64,000 nucleotides of DNA, from NCBI RefSeq assembly GCF_000759885.1, contig NZ_JNAH01000007.1, forward strand, positions 62,001 to 126,000, in the 5' to 3' direction. Under the pieces are notes generated by a model. It saw only the letters and a list, made by a program, of their open reading frames with translations, made no database searches and was not told the origin of the DNA. The stretch comes from Prochlorococcus marinus str. GP2 (GTDB taxonomy: Bacteria > Cyanobacteriota > Cyanobacteriia > PCC-6307 > Cyanobiaceae). Positions 1-8,199 of the stretch are shown here, in pieces. A program made the translations under genes and the position numbers. Positions within the stretch are counted from its first letter, which is position 1; every line of letters starts with the position of its first letter.

Positions 1-686
1 GATGAATATCCAAGTACATCTCTTGGAAAAAATTTATAAATCACTTTATTCTTATTATCTAAGATAAAAGAAGCCCCCCTTTGTGGAAGATATTTTTCAT
101 TAAGTATATAATCATTCCAATTTTGTATAATTTCATTCATATTATTTAATCTAAATGTTGCTAGTTCAAAGGGTCTTAAATAACCTTCCCCAAAAACCTT
201 TTTGAAAGAACTACCTGAAAATTTGAGAAATTTTAAAACTTCAATTTTTTTAAATTCTGAATAAATTTGATTTGATTCACGATCTCCTGTATAACCTCTA
301 ATAACCTCTTTGATTGTCTTAAAAGAATTTATTCCAGAAAGCATCAACAACATATTGATCCATCCACCAAAACCTATATCTAATCCTCTGGAAACTTTTA
401 AATTATTATGAATCTGGTTATCAGAAACAATTTCTAAATTTTCTTCTCTAAAACCAGTAAAGTTGCAGAATTTCTTTTTCCCATTTTTGTTTCCAATAGC
501 AATTGCGAAAATATCTAAATTTGCATCTGGATTATTATCGATAAAATTTTTCAGATTTATTGCATATTCAAAGCTATCAAAATCACCTAATAAACCAAAT
601 AAAACAATTAATTTTAATTTTTTTTCACCTTTAAAGTTAAATTCTTTAACGAGATAATCGATTTTATTTTGCAATTTGTCAGTCAC
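1..686 (-). CDS. Peroxiredoxin-like AhpC/TSA-family protein (3' end cut by window)
   Basis: A long open frame runs from a GTG at 686 down to base 1 without a stop, so the C-terminus lies outside the window. The visible ~228 residues begin VTDKLQNKIDYLV and contain a thioredoxin-like beta strand (LKLIVLFGLLGDF), a KFCNFTGF segment, and near the end a RGASFIL strand. That order resembles the AhpC/TSA_2 peroxiredoxin-like family common in cyanobacteria. I do not see a classical peroxidatic PxxxTxxC motif, so catalytic activity is uncertain. GTG was chosen because no ATG lies upstream in frame near the coding signal. It is divergent from flavodoxin (142 bases between starts), which fits a shared redox or iron-stress context, but that is inference. 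Confidence 0.7.
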   Translation of the reverse strand, partial: MTDKLQNKIDYLVKEFNFKGEKKLKLIVLFGLLGDFDSFEYAINLKNFIDNNPDANLDIFAIAIGNKNGKKKFCNFTGFREENLEIVSDNQIHNNLKVSRGLDIGFGGWINMLLMLSGINSFKTIKEVIRGYTGDRESNQIYSEFKKIEVLKFLKFSGSSFKKVFGEGYLRPFELATFRLNNMNEIIQNWNDYILNEKYLPQRGASFILDNKNKVIYKFFPRDVLGYS

Positions 687-827
687 GATTTTTAAAATGT
701 TTTTAAAGATTATTCCCAAAAAATTTTTCTTACCTTAATTAGTATAAAATTTTACATGAAAAGGTTTTTAAAGAAATTAATTTATTGTTTCTAGATTTTA
801 TTATCTTAATGTAAACATTTTGAAGTT

Positions 828-1352
828 ATGACTGTAGGAATTTATTACGCGACTACAACTGGAAAAACTGAAGACGTTGCTGATCGTCTTCACAACTTTA
901 TTTCTTCAGCAGAGGCACCTAAAGATGTATCTGATGTGGATGATCTTTCAGAATTTGAAGGTCTTGATGGAATTATCTGCGGTATACCTACTTGGAACAC
1001 TGGAGCAGATGAAGAAAGATCAGGAACTGCATGGGATTCAATCTTAGAGGATATTGGTGAACTTAGTTTATCAGGAAAAAAAGTTGCAATTTTTGGTTTA
1101 GGAGATTCTTCTACTTACACGGAAAATTATTGTGATGCTATGGAAGAACTACATAGCTACTTCTCTAAAGCAGGCGCCGAAATGGTCGGTTATGTAGATA
1201 AATCTTCTTACACATTTGATGAGTCTAAAAGTGTCATTGGAGAAAGCTTTTGTGGATTACCTCTTGATGAGGATAGTGAATCTGATTTGACCGATTCTCG
1301 TCTTGAAACATGGGCTTCTCAACTAAAGAGCGAAATCCCTTCATTGGCGTAA
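828..1352 (+). CDS. isiB: Flavodoxin (long-chain, iron-stress)
   Basis: A 174-residue FMN-binding electron carrier that replaces ferredoxin at photosystem I when iron is scarce. The phosphate-binding loop ATTTGKTE is at residues 8-15 (usual form TxTGxTE). A tryptophan-bearing loop PTWNTGADEE follows at about 55-64, and the loop GLGDSSTYTENYCDA near 90-104 matches the second FMN-contact region. Length and the ~20-residue insertion after it fit long-chain cyanobacterial flavodoxins. ATG at 828 is the first start in a frame with clear N-terminal homology. The next gene, 144 bases downstream on the same strand, encodes an IsiA/Pcb antenna protein, recalling the isiAB operon. No clear Fur box could be identified by eye in the short upstream gap. 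Confidence 0.95.
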   Translation: MTVGIYYATTTGKTEDVADRLHNFISSAEAPKDVSDVDDLSEFEGLDGIICGIPTWNTGADEERSGTAWDSILEDIGELSLSGKKVAIFGLGDSSTYTENYCDAMEELHSYFSKAGAEMVGYVDKSSYTFDESKSVIGESFCGLPLDEDSESDLTDSRLETWASQLKSEIPSLA

Positions 1353-1495
1353 TCTTTAAAGATATTTCTTCCTCTATTTTGTAACATTTGTTCTTTCTCA
1401 ATATGTTTTTTTTACATAAGTAATTAAATCTGTAAAGAACATGTAAAAACAATACTGATAAGCAATATGCTCAATTTGCTGTTTACTTAAATCAA

Positions 1496-2554
1496 GTGTT
1501 ACAAACTTACGGAAAATCTGATGTCACCTATGACTGGTATGCAGGGAATTCTGGTGTTGTTGGCCGTTCAGGTAAATTCATAGCTGCTCATGCTGCTCAT
1601 GCAGGTCTAATGATGTTCTGGGCAGGAGCTTTTGGATTATTTGAATTGGCTCGTTATGACGCCAGTATTCCAATGGGTGCACAGAAAGCAATTGTTTTGC
1701 CTCACCTAGCAGGTATTGGAATTGGTGGTATTGAAAATGGTGTTATTACAGAACCATATGGAATTGTTGTAATTTGTACATTACATCTAATTTTCTCAGC
1801 AGTATTAGGTGCTGGAGGATTATTACATTCCAACAAATTTGCAGGTGATCTTGGAGACTACCCAGAAAATAGTAAGCCACAAAAATTTGATTTTGAATGG
1901 GATGACCCAGATAAATTAACTTTTATTCTTGGCCATCATTTAATCTTTCTTGGGCTTGGAGCAATTATGTTCGTTGAATGGGCTCGTATTCATGGAATTT
2001 ATGACCCAGCAATAGGATCTACAAGACAAGTTATTTACAATTTAGATATTGCCGCTATTTGGAATCATCAATTTGATTTTTTAAAAATAGATAGTCTAGA
2101 AGATGTTATGGGAGGACATGCCTTTCTAGCTTTCCTCGAAATAATTGGGGGGGTTTTCCATATTTGTACTAAGCAATTTGGAGAATATACAGAATTTAAA
2201 GGCAAAGGATTACTTGGAGCTGAGGCAATTCTGTCATACTCAGTTGTAGGTGTTTCTTATATGGCTTTTGTTGCTGCTTTTTGGTGTGCTTCAAATACAA
2301 CCATATATCCAGTTGATCTATATGGAGAACCCTTAAAGCTTCAATTTGAATTTGCTCCTTATTTTACTGATACAGTAGATTTAGGCTCAGGAGCATACAG
2401 CTCAAGAGCTTGGCTTGCAAATACACATTTCTACTTGGGTTTCTTTTTCTTACAAGGTCATCTTTGGCACGCACTAAGAGCAATGGGATTTGACTTTAAG
2501 AAAATTGGTCAAGCTTTTGACAACATTGAAAATACAAAAATTACCCAAAACTAG
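1496..2554 (+). CDS. pcb: Pcb/IsiA-family chlorophyll-binding antenna protein
   Basis: A 352-residue, six-helix thylakoid membrane protein of the CP43/IsiA/Pcb family, which binds chlorophyll and forms antenna around photosystems. Hallmarks are the N-terminal YDWYAGNSGVVGRSGKF, histidine pairs such as AAHAAHAG, the conserved block LTFILGHHLIFLGLGA, and the C-terminal QGHLWHALRAMGFDF. It lacks the large lumenal loop of PsbC, as Pcb/IsiA proteins do. The start is GTG at 1496; the following residues MLQTYGKSDVTYDW match the usual Pcb N-terminus. Position directly after flavodoxin suggests the iron-stress PSI-associated Pcb type rather than the constitutive PSII-type PcbA; the specific paralogue name is not certain. 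A strong terminator follows. Confidence 0.93.
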   Translation: MLQTYGKSDVTYDWYAGNSGVVGRSGKFIAAHAAHAGLMMFWAGAFGLFELARYDASIPMGAQKAIVLPHLAGIGIGGIENGVITEPYGIVVICTLHLIFSAVLGAGGLLHSNKFAGDLGDYPENSKPQKFDFEWDDPDKLTFILGHHLIFLGLGAIMFVEWARIHGIYDPAIGSTRQVIYNLDIAAIWNHQFDFLKIDSLEDVMGGHAFLAFLEIIGGVFHICTKQFGEYTEFKGKGLLGAEAILSYSVVGVSYMAFVAAFWCASNTTIYPVDLYGEPLKLQFEFAPYFTDTVDLGSGAYSSRAWLANTHFYLGFFFLQGHLWHALRAMGFDFKKIGQAFDNIENTKITQN

Positions 2555-2567
2555 TTTAATCTAATAA

Positions 2568-2600
2568 AAAACCTCTCCTTTAACAGGGAGGTTTTTTTTT
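2568..2600 (+). terminator. Rho-independent terminator after pcb
   Basis: ACCTCTCC pairs with GGGAGGT around a short loop (one T-G wobble), and a run of nine to ten T follows. It sits 14 bases after the pcb stop, so it ends the flavodoxin/pcb transcription unit. Confidence 0.85.
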
Positions 2601-2630
2601 GTAGAATTATTTCAAATATTCACAAAATTA

Positions 2631-3284
2631 ATGGATAATTTAAAAGAAATTAATTGTAAGGAGATTTTCAGAAAGGCTTATGAAAATCGGTACACCTGGA
2701 AAAATGATTTTCATGGTTACCGAGGAAGATGTATTTTTTTGACTGATAATAATATTCATAAAGGTAACTTTGTATTGGGTAAGGACTTTAAACCAAATAT
2801 CCAAAAAATAGAAGATGAGAAAGTTGTTAAAAGTATTGCTTCTCAGTTATTTGAAGTGTGTATACATAGGGTAAAAAGAGACTTCGAATTAGTGCACTCA
2901 GAAAATAACTTTAATTTACTGAAAAATTCTGAAAATGGGATTGAAATGAGTGTTTCAGGTAAGAATCACGGCGATAAATATAGAGTTAAAAATAACTGTA
3001 TTAATATGGTCTACAGAAAAATTCATGGAATTATAATTGAAATTTTTGTTGAAGAATTTTTAGATACTGGAACCGGTTCCCTTAGCAAAAAATACAGTAG
3101 TCAACAAATTAATCCAGATACATTTGAGGTAAATTCTCAAAAATTGGAATATGAGGATGAATTTCTAAATATTGGTAAAGACGATTATTGGATATTAAAT
3201 TCGAGGACAATAAAATATATAAACCAAAATCAAGAAGAAGAAACACAAAAGTTTGTTTTCGAGGATCTATGCTTATTAAATTAG
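2631..3284 (+). CDS. DUF3386 family protein
   Basis: A 217-residue soluble protein. The N-terminal KEIFRKAYENRYTWKNDFHGYRG is the typical opening of the cyanobacterial DUF3386 family (AARALFRAAYENRYTW-like). No signal peptide, membrane helix or catalytic motif is visible. The family's function is unknown. It starts 31 bases after the pcb terminator, so it probably has its own promoter or relies on read-through. The gene end is 6 bases from the convergent gene at 3291. Confidence 0.8.
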   Translation: MDNLKEINCKEIFRKAYENRYTWKNDFHGYRGRCIFLTDNNIHKGNFVLGKDFKPNIQKIEDEKVVKSIASQLFEVCIHRVKRDFELVHSENNFNLLKNSENGIEMSVSGKNHGDKYRVKNNCINMVYRKIHGIIIEIFVEEFLDTGTGSLSKKYSSQQINPDTFEVNSQKLEYEDEFLNIGKDDYWILNSRTIKYINQNQEEETQKFVFEDLCLLN

Positions 3285-3290
3285 GGTTTT

Positions 3291-3536
3291 TTATTCAACC
3301 AATCTAAAACCTTTATCAAGTAGTTTTTGATAAAGGAGTCTTGCTCTAAAAGCAAGAATTTGCTCCTCATTTTCATTACTAATTACATGAAAATAATTAT
3401 TATCTAATTTGTTTTTGCTAAAGCATACATTTGCTTCCCCTAATCTTAAAGTCCAGTTCTCTTCTTTGGCTAAATGTTGATTAGGCCCAAGATCCCAAGG
3501 ACATTTTTCAGGATATTTTTCTCTTTTAGAACCCAT
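3291..3536 (-). CDS. Small conserved hypothetical protein
   Basis: An 81-residue protein with a basic, proline-containing N-terminus (MGSKREKYPEKCPWDLGPN) and a C-terminal helix RARLLYQKLLDKGFRLVE. The ending resembles the A-x-x-L-Y-x-x-L-L-x-x-G-W/F tail of the DUF1651-type proteins found elsewhere in this window, although the rest does not. No signal peptide or membrane span. I do not recognise a function. ATG at 3536 is the only good start. Confidence 0.65.
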   Translation of the reverse strand: MGSKREKYPEKCPWDLGPNQHLAKEENWTLRLGEANVCFSKNKLDNNYFHVISNENEEQILAFRARLLYQKLLDKGFRLVE

Positions 3537-3632
3537 ATAGATAATTTTAACTACCCAATATTAGTAAAAATTTAAAAGTATGGCTATGGAGACTTTTTTC
3601 TAAATTTGTTAGCAAATGTGTAAAGGAATAAT

Positions 3633-4271
3633 TTACTCTTTAGTCGCAATTAAGCAATAAAAAGGATCTTTTTTAAAAAAATTTAAGATATTAAGAGGTG
3701 GTTGATTAAACTTTTTAATTATTTTAGGTTCACTAAATCCGTTCGTGATTAAAACTTTTCTCACATATTTGACTCTCTCTTCCTCAGTAGAAGAAATCCA
3801 TATATTAGGAGCTTTATGCCAAAACGCTCTATTAGAAAAAGCGATTAAAAACTTTCCTTGATTACTTAAAATCCTTGCTATTTCTCTAGTTAACTTTTCT
3901 GGATATTGTAAATATTGCCATGCTGCAACCATTAAACAATAATCAACACTTTTACTTGCAAGAGGAATTACTTGATTTGAATTGAAATTTTGTATCCAAT
4001 AAGTATTAAAAATTTTGTTTTTTTCAAGTTCTTGTTTGTTCAATCCATGCCCAATTACCTTTTTATATTTTTTCTCTTCAGGTAAATAACTATCCCAACT
4101 AGACATTAAATCAAGAACAGTTGAATTATTTGCAATTTCATTTTTATATATATTTGATAAATATTGCCTAAAATTTTCATCTAAATGATAAACAAATTTT
4201 GGATCAGAATAAAATTCCTCATCGTTACTCTCATCAAGTTTTTTTCTTTGATAATTATTTAAAACTTCCAA
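3633..4271 (-). CDS. Class I SAM-dependent methyltransferase
   Basis: A 212-residue protein with a degenerate class I methyltransferase fold. Motif I is altered to STVLDLMSSWDSYLP (about residues 52-66), the post-I acidic region is replaced by VIGHGLNKQEL, and the motif IV-like segment is SVDYCLMVAAWQYLQYPEKLTREIARIL with the following strand GKFLIAFSNRAFW. This pattern resembles UbiE/type 11 methyltransferases. The substrate cannot be told. It stands alone, between convergent and divergent neighbours. Confidence 0.75.
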   Translation of the reverse strand: MEVLNNYQRKKLDESNDEEFYSDPKFVYHLDENFRQYLSNIYKNEIANNSTVLDLMSSWDSYLPEEKKYKKVIGHGLNKQELEKNKIFNTYWIQNFNSNQVIPLASKSVDYCLMVAAWQYLQYPEKLTREIARILSNQGKFLIAFSNRAFWHKAPNIWISSTEEERVKYVRKVLITNGFSEPKIIKKFNQPPLNILNFFKKDPFYCLIATKE

Positions 4272-4422
4272 AAGAATTCCTAATCAATACACTTTAAATT
4301 TAGTAAATGTATAATCATATTGTGTTTTAAATATTTATTTCGTTTTGCATTAATAAAAATTTTTAAAAAACCTAGACATATATTCAAAAAAAGTTAAATT
4401 ATTAATTAATAATTTAATTAAA

Positions 4423-4593
4423 ATGATTGGATTCAAAAAGGGTAAAAAAAATAGGTCTAAAAATTCCCTTTTCAATCCCTATAAAAACGGAATAAGTCCT
4501 TACGACATGGCATACCTTTCATCAAAAAAAGTTATAAAAACAAAATCTAATAATATTAAAAGTGATACTCAAAAAGATTATTTGGCTGCATAA
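4423..4593 (+). CDS. Small basic hypothetical protein
   Basis: A 56-codon frame, MIGFKKGKKNRSKNS..., ending QKDYLAA. It is rich in lysine, asparagine and serine with no membrane segment. The stop at 4591-4593 is 2 bases before the ATG of the tautomerase gene, suggesting cotranscription. Its codon use matches the neighbours. No function can be given. Confidence 0.5.
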   Translation: MIGFKKGKKNRSKNSLFNPYKNGISPYDMAYLSSKKVIKTKSNNIKSDTQKDYLAA

Positions 4594-4595
4594 AT

Positions 4596-4928
4596 ATGCC
4601 TTACATTAATTTATCCACTTCAATAAAAGTAGATGATAAGGAAAAATTACTTAAAGAAATTTCAATATTAGTTTCATCTTTAACAAATAAATCAGAAAAA
4701 TTTGTTATGGCAAAATTAGAGGATGAAACCAAGATGTTTTTCGGAGATGAAAGCCCATGTTGCTTTTTAGAGATAAAGTCGATAGGTTCGATAAACCCTT
4801 CAGAAATGGCTAACCCAATATCTAATTTTGTATATGAGAAAATGGGAATTCCAATAGATAAGATTTATATTTCATTCGAGGATCTTCCAGCTTCAATGTG
4901 GGCTTGGAATGGAAGACCCTTTGGTTGA
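4596..4928 (+). CDS. MIF-like tautomerase (phenylpyruvate tautomerase family)
   Basis: A 110-residue homologue of macrophage migration inhibitory factor. The catalytic proline is residue 2 after the initiator Met (MPYINLSTS), which becomes N-terminal after Met removal. The conserved region CCFLEIKSIGSINPSEMANP and the C-terminal IYISFEDLPASMWAWNGRPFG match the family. Family members tautomerise phenylpyruvate-like substrates; the natural substrate in cyanobacteria is not known. The gene begins 2 bases after the small ORF at 4423 and is followed 26 bases later by a DUF1824 gene. Confidence 0.88.
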   Translation: MPYINLSTSIKVDDKEKLLKEISILVSSLTNKSEKFVMAKLEDETKMFFGDESPCCFLEIKSIGSINPSEMANPISNFVYEKMGIPIDKIYISFEDLPASMWAWNGRPFG

Positions 4929-4954
4929 GAATTATTTTTTAGGTTATTAATTTA

Positions 4955-5341
4955 ATGGAAATAAATAAGTTAGTCGATTTCAACATTTTTAGAACGGCTC
5001 CTGAATTAACTAAGAGTCAAGTAAAAACACTATTAGCAGAACTTGAAGTTAAGGTTTATAAAGCTGATTGGATCACAATTGGAATAATGGCACCTAGTGA
5101 TACCAGGGCTAAAGAAGCATTGAAATCAATTTCTAGAAAATATTCTTCAATTAAATTTGGGAATTTAGATTCTATCTATGCTGATGGGAGTGTTTTTTTA
5201 AAAGGTAATCAAAAAACTGGTAATGTTTTTATTAGATCTGAAAATGGTCTTGGAGAAGGTATTTTAATAACATGTCAGTATGATGCAGACTCAGAAGAAT
5301 CTAATACTTTTGGACCATTGCCGTTAGACTTTTTTACATAA
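4955..5341 (+). CDS. DUF1824 family protein
   Basis: A 128-residue protein. The phrase RTAPELTKSQVKTLLAEL (residues 13-30) followed by ADWITIGIMAPS fits the cyanobacterial DUF1824 family, whose role is unknown. The C-terminus LLITCQYDADSEESNTFGPLPLDFF-type ending is also typical. No signal peptide or membrane helix. It is the third gene of a tightly packed same-strand set (4423-5341). Confidence 0.75.
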   Translation: MEINKLVDFNIFRTAPELTKSQVKTLLAELEVKVYKADWITIGIMAPSDTRAKEALKSISRKYSSIKFGNLDSIYADGSVFLKGNQKTGNVFIRSENGLGEGILITCQYDADSEESNTFGPLPLDFFT

Positions 5342-5492
5342 AAATTTCAAATTTATGTCTTTATATTTGATTTAATTTATTTCAGCTTTTTACTAAGTAA
5401 CACTTTGCAGAAATTAGATTTGAATTGTTTTTTAAAGCTTTGTTATTATATTTATCGGCATTGATCTAAATTTTCCCACTTTGTAAAATTTG

Positions 5493-6362
5493 ATGTTTTT
5501 TCAGGATATAATTAAAAATCTAAATAATTTTTGGTCCAAAGAAGGTTGTTTGATTATGCAGCCTTACGATACAGAAAAAGGTGCTGGTACAATGAACCCT
5601 CATACTTTTTTGAGGGCCATTGGCCCTGAACCATGGTCGGTTGCATATGTTGAGCCTTGTAGAAGACCCACAGATGGAAGATTTGGGGATAATCCGAATC
5701 GTGCGCAACATTATTTTCAATATCAAGTAATAATTAAGCCTTCCCCGGATGAGATTCAAGAAAAATATTTAAAATCTCTGGAGTCTCTTGGAATAGATCC
5801 TAAAAATCATGACATAAGATTTGTTGAAGATAATTGGGAGTCACCAACTCTCGGAGCTTGGGGCGTAGGCTGGGAAGTCTGGTTGGATGGAATGGAAGTT
5901 ACCCAATTTACTTATTTCCAACAATGCGGAGGATTAGATTGTAATCCAATTCCCATCGAGATCACTTATGGATTAGAGCGTATTGGAATGTTCTTACAGG
6001 ACAAAGAAAGTATTTGGGACTTAAATTGGAACGACTCTTTGAAATATAGTGATATTTGGCTTCAATTTGAGAAAAGTCAATGTTCATATAATTTTAATGA
6101 ATCTAGTCCTGATAATCTCAGGAAATTATTTGTAATTTACCAAGATGAATCACTTAATTTAATCGAAAAGAAATTAACTTACCCTGCACTTGATTATGTT
6201 CTGAAATGTAGTCATATATTTAATTTGCTTGATGCGAGAGGAGTTATTTCAGTTACAGATCGTGCTCAATTTATTGAGAAGATTCGAAACTTAGCGAGAG
6301 ATGTCGCATCATCTTGGATCGAGGGAAGAGAATTCTTGGGATATCCATTAACAAAAAAATAA
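5493..6362 (+). CDS. glyQ: Glycyl-tRNA synthetase alpha subunit
   Basis: Encodes the 289-residue catalytic alpha subunit of the bacterial alpha2-beta2 glycyl-tRNA synthetase, which charges tRNA-Gly in the cytoplasm. Class II signatures are visible: [20 protein letters not shown] near the N-terminus, the motif 2 region [20 protein letters not shown], and motif 3-like [13 protein letters not shown]. The end [12 protein letters not shown] is also characteristic. I use ATG at 5493 rather than the TTG one codon upstream, because MFFQDII matches the usual N-terminus. The beta subunit gene glyS is not in this window, as is normal when glyQ and glyS are unlinked. Confidence 0.96.
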   Translation: MFFQDIIKNLNNFWSKEGCLIMQPYDTEKGAGTMNPHTFLRAIGPEPWSVAYVEPCRRPTDGRFGDNPNRAQHYFQYQVIIKPSPDEIQEKYLKSLESLGIDPKNHDIRFVEDNWESPTLGAWGVGWEVWLDGMEVTQFTYFQQCGGLDCNPIPIEITYGLERIGMFLQDKESIWDLNWNDSLKYSDIWLQFEKSQCSYNFNESSPDNLRKLFVIYQDESLNLIEKKLTYPALDYVLKCSHIFNLLDARGVISVTDRAQFIEKIRNLARDVASSWIEGREFLGYPLTKK

Positions 6363-6472
6363 ATTTAATTTTAAGAAATTTACCCCCACTTTATAAGCGA
6401 CATTTTTGAGTATCAAAAGTTACACCTTATTGAAACTTTTATCCCAATTCCAATTGGATACATCCGATACAG

Positions 6473-6503
6473 TATAAATATCCCATTTAATGGGTTTTTT
6501 TCA
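6473..6503 (+). promoter_or_regulatory. Porin promoter/leader with terminator-like hairpin
   Basis: TATAAA at 6473-6478 is a good -10 candidate. Immediately after it CCCATT-T-AATGGG (6482-6494) forms a 6-bp hairpin followed by seven T, just 15 bases before the porin ATG. The Shine-Dalgarno GAGG lies between the T run and the ATG. This may be the glyQ terminator superimposed on the porin promoter, or a hairpin gating porin transcription. Confidence 0.5.
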
Positions 6504-6515
6504 GTGTGAGGTAAA

Positions 6516-7802
6516 ATGAAACTCTTCCAACAAATGTTGGTGGCAGGAACGGCTTTGAGCTTGATAGCTCCAATTGCTGCTCAAGCTTCCGACTTTGTCA
6601 ATATTGAAGAAATGAGCAGCTACATTCGTAGCAAAAAAAAATCTTCAAGACTTGACAGTAAATCATTCACTAACAAAGTTAGTGCAAATATTGAAAACCC
6701 TAAAGGAGGTTTTGATAGCCTTCAGGTTAAACCAAATCAATTTGAGGCCGGCGGCTTTTCAGATACTACTACCCTAGACGGGAAAGCAGTTATGTGGATA
6801 GGAGCTGTTGATGGAGCTGATGAAATAGGTGAAAGTGAAGCTTTATCGACAGGTTATACATACACAATGAACTTGAATACAAGTTTCACAGGTGATGATA
6901 ATCTTTATATTCGACTTAAATCTGGTGCCAATGCTGATGTATGGGATGAAAGGTCTACTTACCATATAGAAACCAAAGATAACAATGATCAATTTAGGCT
7001 CGATAAAATGTGGTATACATTTCCTGTGGGCGACAAAATTACTGCTTTCGTTGGTCCAAGGATTGAAAACTATTACATGTACATCACTCCTTCTATATAC
7101 AAACCAGGTGCACTAAAATCATTTAAGCTTGGTGGAAATAGCAACTTTGGAGCAAGTACTGACGTAGGTTTTGGATTTAAGTATGAGACCGATGGAGGAT
7201 TTGGTTTTGCTTCCAATTTGGTTGATAAGGGTGCTGATGATCCTACTCAGGGTATGTTAACTCAAGAAACCGTGAGAAAATGGGATACACAAATTGCCTA
7301 TACTGCTGATAGATGGCATATTTCAGCATTTGTATCAGATGAACAAAACTGGTCTTCGCATTCATACAACGCTACTACACTAGCTAGGCAAGTAGCTACA
7401 GACTCAATCGGATATTCTCTAAGAGGATATTGGATGCCAGAGGAATCAGGAACTGCCGTACCCGAAATCACTGTTGGTTATGATGTTAAATCTTATGATG
7501 ATGTAGTTGCTCCAAACACCGTGACAGAAGCAAGTAGTTACATGGTGGGGTTGACTTGGAAAGATATGATCCAACCTGATGACAGAATTGGTTTAGCATT
7601 CACACAGCCGCTCAAAGCCACTGAATTTAGGGCTGGAGCTGCACAAAATGAAGTTGATCCTTTCATTTGGGAACTTTATTATGCTTTTAAACCAAATGAT
7701 TCAATGGAAATAAGACCTGCTATCTTTGGTGGTACTGACGTAATGACGGATGAAGAAGATGACATCTTTGGTATTCTCACTACAGCAACTTTCAAATTCT
7801 AA
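6516..7802 (+). CDS. Outer-membrane porin (cyanobacterial iron/solute porin type)
   Basis: A 428-residue outer-membrane beta-barrel protein. Residues 1-24 form a signal peptide ending AAQA-SDF. The next stretch (VNIEEMSSYIRSKK) resembles a shortened SLH-like periplasmic domain that tethers cyanobacterial porins to peptidoglycan. The remainder alternates polar and aromatic residues as in beta strands (for example DNLYIRLKSGANAD, FGFGFKYETDGGFGFASN) and ends in TTATFKF, with the C-terminal phenylalanine that many outer-membrane proteins use for insertion. Such porins in marine picocyanobacteria are often induced by iron or phosphate stress; iron genes nearby favour the first, by inference. GAGG precedes the ATG. 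Confidence 0.85.
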   Translation: MKLFQQMLVAGTALSLIAPIAAQASDFVNIEEMSSYIRSKKKSSRLDSKSFTNKVSANIENPKGGFDSLQVKPNQFEAGGFSDTTTLDGKAVMWIGAVDGADEIGESEALSTGYTYTMNLNTSFTGDDNLYIRLKSGANADVWDERSTYHIETKDNNDQFRLDKMWYTFPVGDKITAFVGPRIENYYMYITPSIYKPGALKSFKLGGNSNFGASTDVGFGFKYETDGGFGFASNLVDKGADDPTQGMLTQETVRKWDTQIAYTADRWHISAFVSDEQNWSSHSYNATTLARQVATDSIGYSLRGYWMPEESGTAVPEITVGYDVKSYDDVVAPNTVTEASSYMVGLTWKDMIQPDDRIGLAFTQPLKATEFRAGAAQNEVDPFIWELYYAFKPNDSMEIRPAIFGGTDVMTDEEDDIFGILTTATFKF

Positions 7803-7833
7803 TTATCAGTTTTACTTACAAACTTATTTCTTT

Positions 7834-7862
7834 AAAACACCCTTATGGGGTGTTTTTTTTTG
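7834..7862 (+). terminator. Terminator after porin
   Basis: AACACCC-TTAT-GGGGTGTT hairpin followed by eight or more T, 32 bases after the porin stop and facing the convergent gene at 7882. Confidence 0.88.
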
Positions 7863-7881
7863 ACTTTTTAAACTTAATAAT

Positions 7882-8121
7882 TTACCAACAATTCTCTCCT
7901 TCACCGATAGGAATACAAATACTTGATTCTTTTGCTTCATCCGCCAATTCTTGCGCTCTAGCATCTAATTTGTAGTCAGCATCTAATGGCATATCAGTAT
8001 TCCATTCTTTTAAACCCCCTAAATCATTCTCTGCAGCTTTTAGGTTTGTATTTTCTAAAGATGATATAGCTAGAGCGCTAGTTGCTGCTAAAAATATAGC
8101 GATTGAGCTTTTATTTTGCAT
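7882..8121 (-). CDS. Small exported hypothetical protein
   Basis: A 79-residue protein with a clear signal peptide: basic start MQNKSS, hydrophobic core IAIFLAATSALAISSL, and a likely cleavage near NLKA-AEN. The mature part is acidic and contains two cysteines near the end (SICIPIGEGENCW), which could form a disulfide. It lies between the porin and the PiuC gene, in the same iron-rich neighbourhood. Function unknown. Confidence 0.75.
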   Translation of the reverse strand: MQNKSSIAIFLAATSALAISSLENTNLKAAENDLGGLKEWNTDMPLDADYKLDARAQELADEAKESSICIPIGEGENCW

Positions 8122-8199
8122 TGAAAATATAAGAAATAATAAATTAATTCTAAGTATTAAAAGAAATTTTTTCTATCTAATGTATAAAATGATTCTAAT

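Noticed and set aside
463-657. Plus-strand ORF of 64 residues
   Set aside because: Lies within the better supported minus-strand peroxiredoxin-like gene and has no recognisable start or homology features.
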